64,000 nucleotides of DNA from CAZPWF01 sp964610775 (GTDB lineage: Bacteria; Patescibacteriota; Saccharimonadia; Saccharimonadales; JACQNP01): contig CAZSZC010000003.1 of assembly GCA_964610775.1 (NCBI GenBank), positions 35,732 through 99,731 on the forward strand. Reading direction: 5' to 3'. Made by a program: the position numbers and the translations under genes. This document shows, in pieces, positions 37,564 to 47,518 of this stretch. A model generated the notes under the pieces. The model had not been told where the DNA came from. It saw nothing but the letters and a program-made list of their open reading frames with translations, and ran no database searches. How positions within the stretch are numbered: the stretch's first letter is position 1; each line of letters opens with the position of its first letter.

Positions 37564-38043
37564 CTACATTGTATCAGATACAGACAGTCGCTTCCAGGCG
37601 CTCAAACTATCCAAAACCGCTGACGTAGCGTTTGTTTTACTCAATCGATCAATACCTATCCACGCAATATCTGAAATCTCCCACTTCTGGCGCTCAACTT
37701 TGGGTTTCGCATTCAATACAACGTAGAAACTTTCATACCAAAAACTCAATCCATGCGTATGCGCCTTAACTGGGCCTAGATAGTTAAGTTCCGAGGGTTT
37801 GAGCTTTAGTTTGGTTTCTTCGTACAATTCCCTAATAGCCCCAGCTTCTTTTTCTTCGCCACTATGTAAACCGCCTCCCGGCAAATACCACTTGTCGTCC
37901 GCAAGCCATCCTCTTACTACAAGTATTTCATCCTCACATATAACCAATACTCTAGTCCTACGAGTAAACCTAAGATAGATAAACAGCATTGGCCAACATA
38001 ACCAATAAGTTATAGTGCCAATTTTTTTCCAAATACGACTCAT
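37564..38043 (-). CDS. NUDIX hydrolase
   Basis: A 159-residue protein. The Nudix box is complete: GGGLHSGEEKEAGAIRELYEET (written here as GGGLHSGEEKEAGA and IRELYEET). A hydrophobic N-terminal helix (about residues 8-25) suggests membrane association. It hydrolyses a nucleoside diphosphate linked to another moiety; the substrate is not predictable. It overlaps the uvrD-like gene by 4 bp. Confidence 0.88.
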   Translation of the reverse strand: MSRIWKKIGTITYWLCWPMLFIYLRFTRRTRVLVICEDEILVVRGWLADDKWYLPGGGLHSGEEKEAGAIRELYEETKLKLKPSELNYLGPVKAHTHGLSFWYESFYVVLNAKPKVERQKWEISDIAWIGIDRLSKTNATSAVLDSLSAWKRLSVSDTM

Positions 38044-40196
38044 GCCAATTTCTTTATCGGTGCGAATGCTACATTTATTTTTTTGGTACCCTTGCCCTTG
38101 AAATAGATAGCAGCGTTGTCGCCTTCCACCTCCAGGACAGTACCATTTCCAAATATTTCGTGATGTATTGCATCGCCCTCAAACAATTCGGGCACATAAC
38201 GAGGTTCATCACTTGCTTCCGGTTTTGAAGGATTTTGGTAAGTATCCGCGACAGGTGCATCAAAATACGAAACTGCGTTGTCGATTTGGAACTGGCCATC
38301 GATTTCACTCAAGAATCGAGATGGTGGATTATGCTGCATACCCCCGAATAATAATCGAGCTGAAGCATAGCAAAGGTAAAGCTCTTGTTTAGCACGGGTC
38401 ATACCAACATAGCAAAGACGCCGTTCCTCTTCCATTTCACTTTGATCATACAAAGAACGTGAATGAGGCAAGATAGTTTCTTCCATACCGACCATAAAGA
38501 CTATTGGGAACTCCAAACCTTTGGCGGCATGCAGTGTCATAAGGGTCACTACATCACCTTCGCTATTTCGATTCTCAATATCACTAACCAATGCCACTTC
38601 TTCCAAAAAACCATCCAGACCAATTTCTTGATATGCCTGAGCAACACTAATAAGTTCGCGAACATTTTCTACTCTAGACTCACCCTGAATACTACCGTCA
38701 TTAATATAAGCAAGGTAGTCCGTGCGTCTTAATAAACTCTCTAACAGTGCCGGCACATGCGTACTATCCATAATTTCACGAAATTGAGTAACAATATCGG
38801 CAAGTTCGGCCAGACCTTTTTTAGCCTTTGTATTTAGAGATGGGTGCTCCGTAACCTGCTGAAGGCCCGTTAACAAGGTTAAGCCTTTTTCGCTATACCA
38901 GTCATAAAAACTTTCTAGTGACTTTGCACCAACTCCTCTGGTAGGTACATTAACAATCCTCTCGAAGCTAACCCTGTCTTGTGGTTGATAAATAAATCTA
39001 ACATACGACAATATGTCTTTGATTTCTTTCCTATCATAAAAACGCTGTCCGCCAACAATTCTATATGGTATTCCAAAACGTATAAACGCCTCTTCAATTG
39101 AACGGCTTTGAGCATTAGTCCTATATAAGACCGCGAAGTCTTTGTAAGTTTGTGCTCGCATATCAACCTGACTTTTAATACGACGAACAACCATCTCACC
39201 CTCTGCTCGTTCATTGCCAACCTGAAGAATCGAAACCGGCTTACCTCTACCAAGTTTAGTCCACAATTGCTTATCGGACCGACTGGAGTTTTTTGTAATT
39301 ATTGCGTGAGCGGCATCAAGTATTGATTCTGTGCTTCGATAATTTTGTTCTAGTTTAATTACAACTGTATCGGGATGATCCTTTTCAAATCTAAGAATAT
39401 TACGAAAATCAGCACCCCTCCAGGAATAGATACTCTGCCAATCATCTCCAACGACAGCAATATTATTTGTCGGTGATGTAAGTAGTTTTATGAGTTTGTA
39501 CTGAGCTGCGTTTGTATCTTGATACTCATCTATCATTATATATCTAAACTGCTGCTGCCATTTCTGAGCTATTTCTGGTTGAGATTGCATTAAATATACC
39601 GTTTTACTAATCAAGTCATCGAAATCTAGAGCGGCAGCATCCTTAAGTAGTTTTTCGTAATGCGGAAATATTTTGGCGGCAGTTTTTTGAATCGGACCAC
39701 TAGCTAGTCCAGTGTATTCCGTGGGACTTATCATTTCATTTTTGGCATTACTGATTATCGAGCTTATCGTTCTAGGCGGGAAACTTTTCTCATCAATCAT
39801 CAACGATTTGCAAACTTGCTTAATGGCAGTGAGTCGATCGCTCTCGTCAAAAATTACAAATGTACTGGGTACGCCAATGTATTGGCCGTCCTGCCTCAAT
39901 AGTCGGACGCAAATACCATGAAATGTTCCCATATAGGGCATGAACGATCTATTGTCAGGATTTTCGCCAAGTAAAGTTGCAACACGCTGTCTCATTTCAT
40001 TAGCAGCCTTATTGGTAAAGGTAACAGCTAAAATGTTATACGGAGTTGCCAAATTATTTGCAATTATGTAGGCAATCCTGTGAGTTAGTGTCTTTGTCTT
40101 ACCACTGCCAGCACCAGCCTGAATCAGAAGCGGACCTTCAGTTGTTTCGACCGCTCGTTGTTGCTCTGGATTTAAGCCTTTGAGTAAATCTTGCAC
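38040..40196 (-). CDS. pcrA: UvrD/PcrA-type SF1 DNA helicase
   Basis: 3'-5' helicase for nucleotide excision repair and recombination control, 718 residues. Motif I AGAGSGKT, motif II DEYQDTN, motif III GDDWQSIYSWRGAD, motif IV LEQNYRST, motif V TLHAAKGLEF, motif VI CYVGMTRAKQELYL. The C-terminus carries the PcrA-type Tudor-like segment (HEIFGNGTVLEVEGDNAAIYF). An extended -10 (TGATAGAAT) puts the start of transcription exactly at the ATG. Confidence 0.93.
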   Translation of the reverse strand: MQDLLKGLNPEQQRAVETTEGPLLIQAGAGSGKTKTLTHRIAYIIANNLATPYNILAVTFTNKAANEMRQRVATLLGENPDNRSFMPYMGTFHGICVRLLRQDGQYIGVPSTFVIFDESDRLTAIKQVCKSLMIDEKSFPPRTISSIISNAKNEMISPTEYTGLASGPIQKTAAKIFPHYEKLLKDAAALDFDDLISKTVYLMQSQPEIAQKWQQQFRYIMIDEYQDTNAAQYKLIKLLTSPTNNIAVVGDDWQSIYSWRGADFRNILRFEKDHPDTVVIKLEQNYRSTESILDAAHAIITKNSSRSDKQLWTKLGRGKPVSILQVGNERAEGEMVVRRIKSQVDMRAQTYKDFAVLYRTNAQSRSIEEAFIRFGIPYRIVGGQRFYDRKEIKDILSYVRFIYQPQDRVSFERIVNVPTRGVGAKSLESFYDWYSEKGLTLLTGLQQVTEHPSLNTKAKKGLAELADIVTQFREIMDSTHVPALLESLLRRTDYLAYINDGSIQGESRVENVRELISVAQAYQEIGLDGFLEEVALVSDIENRNSEGDVVTLMTLHAAKGLEFPIVFMVGMEETILPHSRSLYDQSEMEEERRLCYVGMTRAKQELYLCYASARLLFGGMQHNPPSRFLSEIDGQFQIDNAVSYFDAPVADTYQNPSKPEASDEPRYVPELFEGDAIHHEIFGNGTVLEVEGDNAAIYFKGKGTKKINVAFAPIKKLA

Positions 40197-40202
40197 TAAG
40201 CT

Positions 40203-40211
40203 ATTCTATCA
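40203..40211 (-). promoter_or_regulatory. extended -10 promoter for pcrA
   Basis: Minus strand TGATAGAAT. Seven nt from the -10 end is base 40196, the A of the ATG: a leaderless transcript is predicted. Confidence 0.45.
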
Positions 40212-40221
40212 GTAAACCACG

Positions 40222-41406
40222 TTAGAGTTTACTAAACGTTGCCACTACTTTTTCCATAACCTTCTGATCGTCAGCAGTATACCCTTTACCAGAAGTTCCA
40301 TCGTTTTTTAGTAGTGTAGCATCCACGTAAGAAAGCACAAGGCCTGGCCAATCCTTGTTATCTAAGTTAACCACTCCGTCGAGTTCATGATAAGAAACCA
40401 TGTTAGTGTAATCGACTACTAAACTTGTCCCAAACCCATTAGTTACTTTCGATAATATATCCACTTCATTAATAACGTACAAATTGTCTACCGTTTCGTC
40501 TTTGCTTCGGTAGTAATATTTACCATCCTTAACAATAAATCCCTTGGTATATCTGCTATCTGAGCCTTCATTTGTAACGTTCTTTTTTTGTCCTCTTAGT
40601 TCAATACTAAGTTGACTTTTTTTATCGTTAGTCTGGGGCTGACTAAATATTAGTAAGAATATATCCGAATTCGCTGGATCGGACTGCAAAGTAGTAGTAC
40701 CCCAAGTTTTCGGGTAAGCGAATTTGAAGCCTAGATCCTTATTTTCATATACAACATAACCTTCTGGAACAACATATTTATCAGACTTCGCAGTGTCTTC
40801 CTTCTTTGATTCTGTTGGGGTTGCAACTACAATTGTTGATACTTTTGGTTGGGATTTCTTAATGAAGTCAAACGGCACTGGCAGGTCAATTAATTCTGCA
40901 TCAGCAGCGGCACCAACACCAATAACAGCTAATAAGAGTACCACTAAAATAACTAGGACTGTGCGTTTATTACGCTTACGATTTGGCGTCCTGACTTTAA
41001 TGAAATATTTCTTGCTCTCTACTAGTTTTCGTATTTTTTCTTCGTCTTGTAGGGGTTCATCTTCCTTCTTTTTCTTTTTTGGTTTATCATCGCTTTCACC
41101 TATTTCGGCGCTATCATTCGTGTCGTTATCCTCGGAAGGTTTTTTATCTTGATCATTCCCAGAAGAATCATGATCCGGCTCTATATCTTCATGTATTGGT
41201 TTTATATTGCTCTTGCTGGATTTTCTTAGTTCTTCGCCTGCTTTTTCAGAACTGTCCTCACTATCAGCAATTGAGGACTCTTCATTAACCATTGGATCCT
41301 TCATCATGGTTTTGTGGGATACAATTATAGGTTTACCAGATGCGTCAGGTGGAGTGCTACCGGGTTTTGAGACGTCAAATACTTGCTTATCAGATTCACT
41401 CGCCAT
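40222..41406 (-). CDS. membrane protein with long acidic cytoplasmic tail
   Basis: About 394 residues from MASESDKQVF, with GGAG upstream; longer starts run deeper into tpiA. An N-terminal region of about 150 residues is Asp/Glu/Lys/Ser-rich and probably disordered. One transmembrane helix (roughly 150-172) precedes an extracytoplasmic domain beginning VVYENKDLGFKFAYPKTWG, the fold seen in PsbP-like and other CPR surface proteins. It overlaps the tpiA stop by 11 bp and is the last gene of the glycolysis operon. Function unknown. Confidence 0.6.
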   Translation of the reverse strand: MASESDKQVFDVSKPGSTPPDASGKPIIVSHKTMMKDPMVNEESSIADSEDSSEKAGEELRKSSKSNIKPIHEDIEPDHDSSGNDQDKKPSEDNDTNDSAEIGESDDKPKKKKKEDEPLQDEEKIRKLVESKKYFIKVRTPNRKRNKRTVLVILVVLLLAVIGVGAAADAELIDLPVPFDFIKKSQPKVSTIVVATPTESKKEDTAKSDKYVVPEGYVVYENKDLGFKFAYPKTWGTTTLQSDPANSDIFLLIFSQPQTNDKKSQLSIELRGQKKNVTNEGSDSRYTKGFIVKDGKYYYRSKDETVDNLYVINEVDILSKVTNGFGTSLVVDYTNMVSYHELDGVVNLDNKDWPGLVLSYVDATLLKNDGTSGKGYTADDQKVMEKVVATFSKL

Positions 41407-42190
41407 GCGAATCGTCTCCATGTAACTGCCTATAAGCAGCATCAACAATCCCTGAAAACTTGTGGTAGTTCAGGCTGGCACTACCAACCAACACTCCATC
41501 ACAACCCTCAATCTCCAGGTAGCCGCCTACAATCTGGTTATCAACACTGCCTCCGTACAAAATACGCGTAGCTTTACTCGTTTTTTCGCCATAAAGTTCA
41601 GCTATCTGGTGACGTATGAAGTCCATTGCCCTCTTTACTTCATCGGGCTTGGCTAATTCACCCTCAAAAGTACTGATGGCCCAGACAGGTTCATAGGCAA
41701 TTACCATATTTTGAACTTCTTGGGCTGTCAAATTAGATAATGCACTGACTACTTGGTCATGCAATACTTGTTTTGTCTCGCCCGCTTTGCGCTCATTACT
41801 AGTTTCACCTACACAAAGAATCGGAGTAATATCATTCCTAACTGACGACGCTACCTTATCCCTCACCAACTCAAGATCCTCATGGAAATATATTCGCCTC
41901 TCAGAGTGACCAATAATTACATAATGCACAAGGTCTTGAAGCATAGTAAAACTAACTTCACCCGTATAAGCACCCTCGTCTTTGCAATAAGCGTTCTGAG
42001 CTGCAAGTCTAAACTTTCTTCGATCAATTTGTACCGATAATGGCTGGAGAGCAAGCATGCTCGGCGCCAAAACAACCTCGATATTGCGATGTATTTTTAC
42101 TCTTTCTTGTAAACGATGGAGAAGTAGACTCGCTTGTCCCGCGTTTAGATGCATTTTCCAGTTGGCAACTATGAGAGTTCTTTTATTCAT
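41396..42190 (-). CDS. tpiA: triosephosphate isomerase
   Basis: Interconverts dihydroxyacetone phosphate and glyceraldehyde 3-phosphate. 264 residues: NWKMHLNAG (Asn and Lys of the active site), the electrophilic His in YVIIGHSERR, and the catalytic Glu in VIAYEPVWAIST, followed by the phosphate-binding loop. YGGSV and the closing CDGVLVGSASL are conserved. Between pgk (33 bp upstream) and the membrane protein gene. An extended -10 TGATACAAT in the pgk-tpiA gap may give extra expression. Confidence 0.95.
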   Translation of the reverse strand: MNKRTLIVANWKMHLNAGQASLLLHRLQERVKIHRNIEVVLAPSMLALQPLSVQIDRRKFRLAAQNAYCKDEGAYTGEVSFTMLQDLVHYVIIGHSERRIYFHEDLELVRDKVASSVRNDITPILCVGETSNERKAGETKQVLHDQVVSALSNLTAQEVQNMVIAYEPVWAISTFEGELAKPDEVKRAMDFIRHQIAELYGEKTSKATRILYGGSVDNQIVGGYLEIEGCDGVLVGSASLNYHKFSGIVDAAYRQLHGDDSHGE

Positions 42191-42223
42191 AATGTTTACG
42201 CTTATTTCCCCTATTGTATCATC

Positions 42224-43540
42224 TTAGATACTTAATAATGATTCAACTCCCGGTAATTTCTTACCACTCATAAGCTCCATACTGGCACCGCCACCAGTTG
42301 AGACATGATCAAAACATCCTACAAGATTACGATCTTCTATGTATCCAACCGTATCGCCGCCTCCTAAAACTGAATATGGTTTATGCCCAAACTCTCCGAC
42401 TAGAGCATCAACTATTGTTTCGGTACCATGCGCAAAAGGACCTATTGGGCCTTGCAAACCTTTCGTCTCAGTCACACCCATAGCCCCATTCCACACTACG
42501 GTTTCGGCTAACTGCATACCACCTGCAATGAACGCTCCAGAAAATGGGCCAATATCAAGAATTAGTTCATCGGATTGAACGTAAGCCGACTCACGAGGTG
42601 GACGCTTGGGATAATTCTCAACACTAGCAATAACATGCGCATCCCAGTCAACAATCCTGGTCTTAGCTGCTTTATCGAGCGAAGTTGCAACTACACCATC
42701 TTGGGGTATGTATAGTACGAACTTTTGTTTTTTGGCCTTTTTTTTGGCTTTGTTAATTATTTCTTTAGCTAAGGGCACATCTTTTGGCTCAGCTAAACTC
42801 TTGCCAATCTTAATACCTTCAGCTAATAAAAATGTGTTTGCCATAGCGCCGCCGATTGCTACAAAGTCAGCAATATCTATAAAACGATTCAGGATGTCGA
42901 TCTTGTCAGAAATTTTAGCTCCGCCTACTATTGCCATCAATGGTCTTTTGGGCTGCTCCATGGTTTCTGTGATAACTGAGACTTCTCTCTCTAGCAATAA
43001 ACCAGCAACACTAGGCAGGAATTTCGTAATTGCTTCCGTACTGGCGTGAGCTCTGTGAACAACACCAAATCCATCCTGCACAAACACATCAGCTAAGCTT
43101 GCCAATTGTTCGGCAAAATCTTTTGAGTTTTCTTCCTCGCCAGGATGAAACCTTAAATTTTCTAGTAGTAATATCTGGCCGTTTTTCAGCCGCTTAGCAT
43201 TATCTGAGGCTTTATCGCCAACACAATCACTTACAAAATTAACATCTTTTTTAAGCAGTTCGCTTAGTCGTTTTGCGACGGGTTGAAGTGAGTATTGAGA
43301 ATCTGGCTTTCCTTCTGGTCTTCCAAGATGTGAGCAAATTATAACCGCTTTGGCTTTCTTTAATAGTAACTCGATGGTGGGCAATGATTGCTTAATACGA
43401 TAGTCGTCGGTTATCTCGCCGTTCTTGATTGGTACGTTGTAATCAGCCCTAAGTAAAACTATCTTGTTTGCTAAGTCATAGTTAGAAATAGTTTTTTTGT
43501 TAAAGCCCACCAAATTACTCCTAGTCACAAACCTACTCAA
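42224..43540 (-). CDS. pgk: phosphoglycerate kinase
   Basis: Transfers phosphate from 1,3-bisphosphoglycerate to ADP. 438 residues, longer than the usual 390-400 owing to an N-terminal extension of about 15 and insertions. VLLRADYNVPIKNG (normally RVDxNVPxxxG), SHLGRPEG, the GGAKISDK hinge region and the C-terminal GGGDTVGYIED and STGGGASMELM are clear. Overlaps the end of pyk by 8 bp. Confidence 0.95.
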   Translation of the reverse strand: MSRFVTRSNLVGFNKKTISNYDLANKIVLLRADYNVPIKNGEITDDYRIKQSLPTIELLLKKAKAVIICSHLGRPEGKPDSQYSLQPVAKRLSELLKKDVNFVSDCVGDKASDNAKRLKNGQILLLENLRFHPGEEENSKDFAEQLASLADVFVQDGFGVVHRAHASTEAITKFLPSVAGLLLEREVSVITETMEQPKRPLMAIVGGAKISDKIDILNRFIDIADFVAIGGAMANTFLLAEGIKIGKSLAEPKDVPLAKEIINKAKKKAKKQKFVLYIPQDGVVATSLDKAAKTRIVDWDAHVIASVENYPKRPPRESAYVQSDELILDIGPFSGAFIAGGMQLAETVVWNGAMGVTETKGLQGPIGPFAHGTETIVDALVGEFGHKPYSVLGGGDTVGYIEDRNLVGCFDHVSTGGGASMELMSGKKLPGVESLLSI

Positions 43541-44969
43541 TTATTCTCACTTTTATTGTATCAGTGGCCCCTACGTAGCCAGGGTAGCGCCCACTTGCTG
43601 TAACAACCACGTCTCCTTTTTCAAAAACTTTATTCTTACTTAACCAACTTATCATCTTTGATGCAGCTAGTTTGTGGTCGGGGCGTACATAGCTTTTAAT
43701 GCCAAAAACTATAGAGAGCTGATTTGCTACTCTAGTGTTTGAGGTAACCGCAATAACTGAAACATCAGGTCTATAAGAAACTATCTGTATAGCTGTTGCG
43801 CCAGACTTAGTCTCGGCTATTATTGCAGCAGCTTTCAACTTCTTTGCCATTGCAATAATGGAGTGGCATATTATGGATTGCTTAGTATCTTCCCTTTGGG
43901 TTTCATTAAAGGTTACCTGAATTGGTGAATTATCTTCGGCATATCTAATTATTCTCTTCATCATCCTAACTGCATCGACTGGATATTTTCCGCTCGCAGT
44001 CTCATCGCTCAACATTACGCAATCAGCCCCGAGTAGAGTAGCAGTCGCAACATCAGACACCTCGGCACGGGTAGGTTCTGGTGAATCAGTCATACTAGCC
44101 ATCATATGAGTAGCGACAATAGTCGGTGTAGCATATCTTTGTCCTAAACCGATAATTCTCCGCTGTAAAATTGGTACAGATTCATGGAGTGTTTCTATTG
44201 CAAGATCACCTCTTGCAACCATCACAACGTCCGCTTCCTGTACTATATCTTCGATATTTTCTGCAGCTGTCTTGGTTTCTACCTTGGCTATTATCTTGGC
44301 TGTACTCCCCAAGGTGCGTAAACGCTTTCGTAACCATAGCAAATCATTCGTCGTCTGTACAAAACTGAGCGCAACGTAATCAATATCTTGAGTAGATCCA
44401 AATGCTATATCTTTTTTGTCTTTTTCGGTTACAATATCACCCTCAAAATCAGTATCTGGTAAATTAATCCCTTTACGCTTTACCAAAATTCCTTGATTCT
44501 CGGCGCGAACATAGACAATTCCATCAGCAACACTAGTAACTACGGTTCGAACTTTTCCGTCGTACAAGTAAATTCGTTCTCCACGTTTAACTTTTTTACT
44601 AAGATCATACTGAGTTGGCAATATACCACTTCGACTAAAATCTGCTTGGTATTTAAATGATAGACTCTGGCCTTCTTGTACGGTTACTACACCATCAAAA
44701 TCGCCAAGCCTAATCTTTGGTCCCTGCAGATCTTGGATAATCGCAACAGGTTTGCCGTATTCTTTTGACGCCTTTCTTATCCATTTTATTTGGCGTTCGC
44801 GTTCTTCATATGTTCCATGGCTAAAATTTAGCCTTATACCGTTTGCGCCTGCTTTTATGAGTGCAAGTATCGATTCATAACTATCCGAAGACGGACCTAC
44901 TGTAGCAATAATTTTTACTCTTTTAAATTTAGATACGTGCTTGTTAGGAGCTAACTTTGTAGAATTCAT
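43533..44969 (-). CDS. pyk: pyruvate kinase
   Basis: Converts PEP and ADP to pyruvate and ATP. 478 residues. IRLNFSHGTYEERER, the metal/catalytic region IIAKVETKTAAENI, VMVARGDLAIE and the C-terminal allosteric-type domain (EKGDVVVTASGRYPG) are present. It is transcribed together with pgk and tpiA and is preceded by ppsA. The presence of both enzymes suggests that flux between PEP and pyruvate is controlled in both directions. Confidence 0.94.
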   Translation of the reverse strand: MNSTKLAPNKHVSKFKRVKIIATVGPSSDSYESILALIKAGANGIRLNFSHGTYEERERQIKWIRKASKEYGKPVAIIQDLQGPKIRLGDFDGVVTVQEGQSLSFKYQADFSRSGILPTQYDLSKKVKRGERIYLYDGKVRTVVTSVADGIVYVRAENQGILVKRKGINLPDTDFEGDIVTEKDKKDIAFGSTQDIDYVALSFVQTTNDLLWLRKRLRTLGSTAKIIAKVETKTAAENIEDIVQEADVVMVARGDLAIETLHESVPILQRRIIGLGQRYATPTIVATHMMASMTDSPEPTRAEVSDVATATLLGADCVMLSDETASGKYPVDAVRMMKRIIRYAEDNSPIQVTFNETQREDTKQSIICHSIIAMAKKLKAAAIIAETKSGATAIQIVSYRPDVSVIAVTSNTRVANQLSIVFGIKSYVRPDHKLAASKMISWLSKNKVFEKGDVVVTASGRYPGYVGATDTIKVRIIE

Positions 44970-45037
44970 CTTGTCTCAATCTGTATTTAGATTATTTATT
45001 CCTTACTTAATTAAATGATGATTTTGAGTACGATTAA

Positions 45038-47407
45038 CTATCTTCCGATACGTTCTTCTGTATTTTTTATATCTATCGTGGTCTTAACAATTGTGTCGGG
45101 TGCTAAGGAAATACTATCAATACCAGTCTCGACCAAGAATCTCGCAAATTCAGGATAATCAGATGGTGCTTGGCCACAAAGACCAATTTTGACATGCTTT
45201 TCTTTGGCAACTTTTACTACGTGCTTAATTAGATCTTTTACTGCTTCGTTATTTTCGTCATAAACATGAGCTACAGTATGATTATCTCTATCAACACCTA
45301 GGGTTAGTTGCGTGAGATCATTTGAACCGATCGAGAATCCATCGAATAGGTCGGCAAACTTTTCTGCCAAAATAACATTAGATGGAATTTCAATCATAAC
45401 GTAAGCTTCAAATCCATTCTCGCCACGGCGCAAGCCATTTTCAGCCATTATATCTAGGACCTTTTGGGCTTCGTTGAGATCACGACAAAACGGCACCATA
45501 GCCTTTATGTTAACTATTCCCATTTCGTCACGCACCTTCTTAATCGCCCGACACTCTAATTCAAAGGCTGCTTTATAAGCATCACTGTAATATCGACTAG
45601 CCCCTCGCCACCCTATCATTGGATTATTTTCAATTGGTTCAAATTGCTTGCCACCAATAAGGTTTGCATATTCATTAGTTTTAAAATCGCTAAATCTAAT
45701 AATTACATCGTTTGGGAAAAATGCCGCCCCAATAATACCGACACCTTCAGCGAGTTTATCGACAAAGTATTGGGCCTTATCTTCATAGCCCTGCGTTATT
45801 TTTTTAATCTCAGAACGTACAGCTTTATCTTTTACTTGATCAAAATGTAATAGAGCAAGAGGATGAATTTTTATGTGTGAATCTATAATGAACTCTTCGC
45901 GAGCCAAGCCTACACCATCATTTGGTATTAGTGAGTATGTGAAAGCATGATCTGGAGAGCCAATATTCATCATTATCTTGGTTTTGGGTCGAACAAGATC
46001 CTTTACATCTGTGCGATCAACTTCGTAATGTAAGATTCCCTCATAAACCGAACCCTCATCACCGCCACCACCACAACTTACTGTTATTTCTTGTCCATCA
46101 TGAATAATCTCAGAGGCATTTCCTGTGCCGACCACACAAGGTATACCCAGTTCCCTTGAGACAATTGCTGCATGACAAGTTCGTCCACCCTTATCGGTCA
46201 CAATAGCACTAGCAATTTTCATAATCGGCACCCAGTCCGGATCTGTCATTTCCGTAACTAAGACATCACCTTCCTTAAAGTCATCGATGTCTTTTACGCT
46301 CATAATCTTATTGGTTTTTCCGGCTCCGATTTTATTACCTACACTTGTACCCTTAACAATTACATTTCCCTCTTGGGCTAGTCGATACTCTTCGATAATG
46401 TTTTCATCGCGACGTGATTGCACAGTCTCAGCCCTTGCCTGAACTATATATAATTGACCATCGTCTTCATCAAGAGCCCACTCTATATCCATAGGATGGC
46501 CATAATGCTGCTCAATTAAGATACCCCAGTCAGCTAGTGTTCTTACTTGATCATCATTTATTGAAAATCGATTTTGATCATGAACCGTTACGGCAATATT
46601 CTTAGTACGATTTCCTGATGCTGGGATCATTTTCATTTTCTTCGTGCCAAGATGATGTTTTAGGATTGCCCTAGTTGGCTTAAAAACGATGAACTCATCA
46701 GGGCTTACGTGACCTTGTACTATATTCTCACCAAGTCCATATATAGAACTAACAACAACGGCATTTTTAAATCCTGATTCTGTATCAATCGTAAACATAA
46801 CACCAGCACATTCGGAGCGTACTGCAACCATCTGCTGAATGCCAACTGATAAAGCAACTTTCATATGATCAAAACCATTTGTAACCCTATAAACAATCGC
46901 ACGATCAGTAAATAAAGATGCGATACATTCTTTTACCGAAGCCAAAACCTCTTGCTCGCCCTTAATATTTAAGAAAGTAGCTTGTTGTCCAGCAAATGAA
47001 GCATCTGGCAGATCCTCAGCTGTAGCTGATGAACGAATTGCAACAACCATATCGCCATCGTGACCACACTTTCTACAAAGTTCTTTATATCCAAGTTTTA
47101 TCTCTTCCTCGAAATCATGTGGCAACCGTGCATTAACAATAAGCTCCCTAATTGCGGCACCCCTTACAGAAAGGTCATGAACATTATTTACATCAAGTCC
47201 AATCAATCTTTCGCTAATCTGCTGACTTAGGCCGGCCTGTTCTAGAAAATACCGATAAGCATCGGCAGTGGTAGCAACGCCATTTGGTAAGTTTACGCCC
47301 CGTGGTCGAAGATGATGATACATCTCACCTAGCGAAGCGTTTTTCCCACCCACTTGCGGTATATCATTTATTGATAATTCTTCAAAAAACTTTAAATATC
47401 TGTACAT
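45038..47407 (-). CDS. ppsA: phosphoenolpyruvate synthase (pyruvate, water dikinase)
   Basis: Makes PEP from pyruvate with ATP giving AMP and phosphate. 789 residues: N-terminal ATP-grasp half (VGGKNASLGEMY, IRSSATAEDLPDASFAGQQ), the phosphohistidine domain GGRTCHAAIVSRELG near residue 400, and the C-terminal TIM barrel (FSIGSNDLTQLTLGVDRD, LCGQAPSDYPEF with its catalytic Cys). Family length. A TGGTATCAT element lies upstream. It could also run as a reversible pyruvate-PEP step in glycolysis. Confidence 0.95.
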   Translation of the reverse strand: MYRYLKFFEELSINDIPQVGGKNASLGEMYHHLRPRGVNLPNGVATTADAYRYFLEQAGLSQQISERLIGLDVNNVHDLSVRGAAIRELIVNARLPHDFEEEIKLGYKELCRKCGHDGDMVVAIRSSATAEDLPDASFAGQQATFLNIKGEQEVLASVKECIASLFTDRAIVYRVTNGFDHMKVALSVGIQQMVAVRSECAGVMFTIDTESGFKNAVVVSSIYGLGENIVQGHVSPDEFIVFKPTRAILKHHLGTKKMKMIPASGNRTKNIAVTVHDQNRFSINDDQVRTLADWGILIEQHYGHPMDIEWALDEDDGQLYIVQARAETVQSRRDENIIEEYRLAQEGNVIVKGTSVGNKIGAGKTNKIMSVKDIDDFKEGDVLVTEMTDPDWVPIMKIASAIVTDKGGRTCHAAIVSRELGIPCVVGTGNASEIIHDGQEITVSCGGGGDEGSVYEGILHYEVDRTDVKDLVRPKTKIMMNIGSPDHAFTYSLIPNDGVGLAREEFIIDSHIKIHPLALLHFDQVKDKAVRSEIKKITQGYEDKAQYFVDKLAEGVGIIGAAFFPNDVIIRFSDFKTNEYANLIGGKQFEPIENNPMIGWRGASRYYSDAYKAAFELECRAIKKVRDEMGIVNIKAMVPFCRDLNEAQKVLDIMAENGLRRGENGFEAYVMIEIPSNVILAEKFADLFDGFSIGSNDLTQLTLGVDRDNHTVAHVYDENNEAVKDLIKHVVKVAKEKHVKIGLCGQAPSDYPEFARFLVETGIDSISLAPDTIVKTTIDIKNTEERIGR

Positions 47408-47503
47408 TTTCGCACCCTTTTTTAACTATATTCACTTTAGATGATACCACTTAACACATCATTATGCTCGTGTTTATTTACACGAATTCGCCCAGATTAA
47501 AAA

Positions 47504-47512
47504 TGTTATAAT
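47504..47512 (+). promoter_or_regulatory. extended -10 promoter for nucleotide kinase gene
   Basis: TGTTATAAT, a perfect extended -10. Seven nt downstream is base 47519, the A of the ATG, so the mRNA is predicted to be leaderless. Confidence 0.65.
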
Positions 47513-47518
47513 CGAACT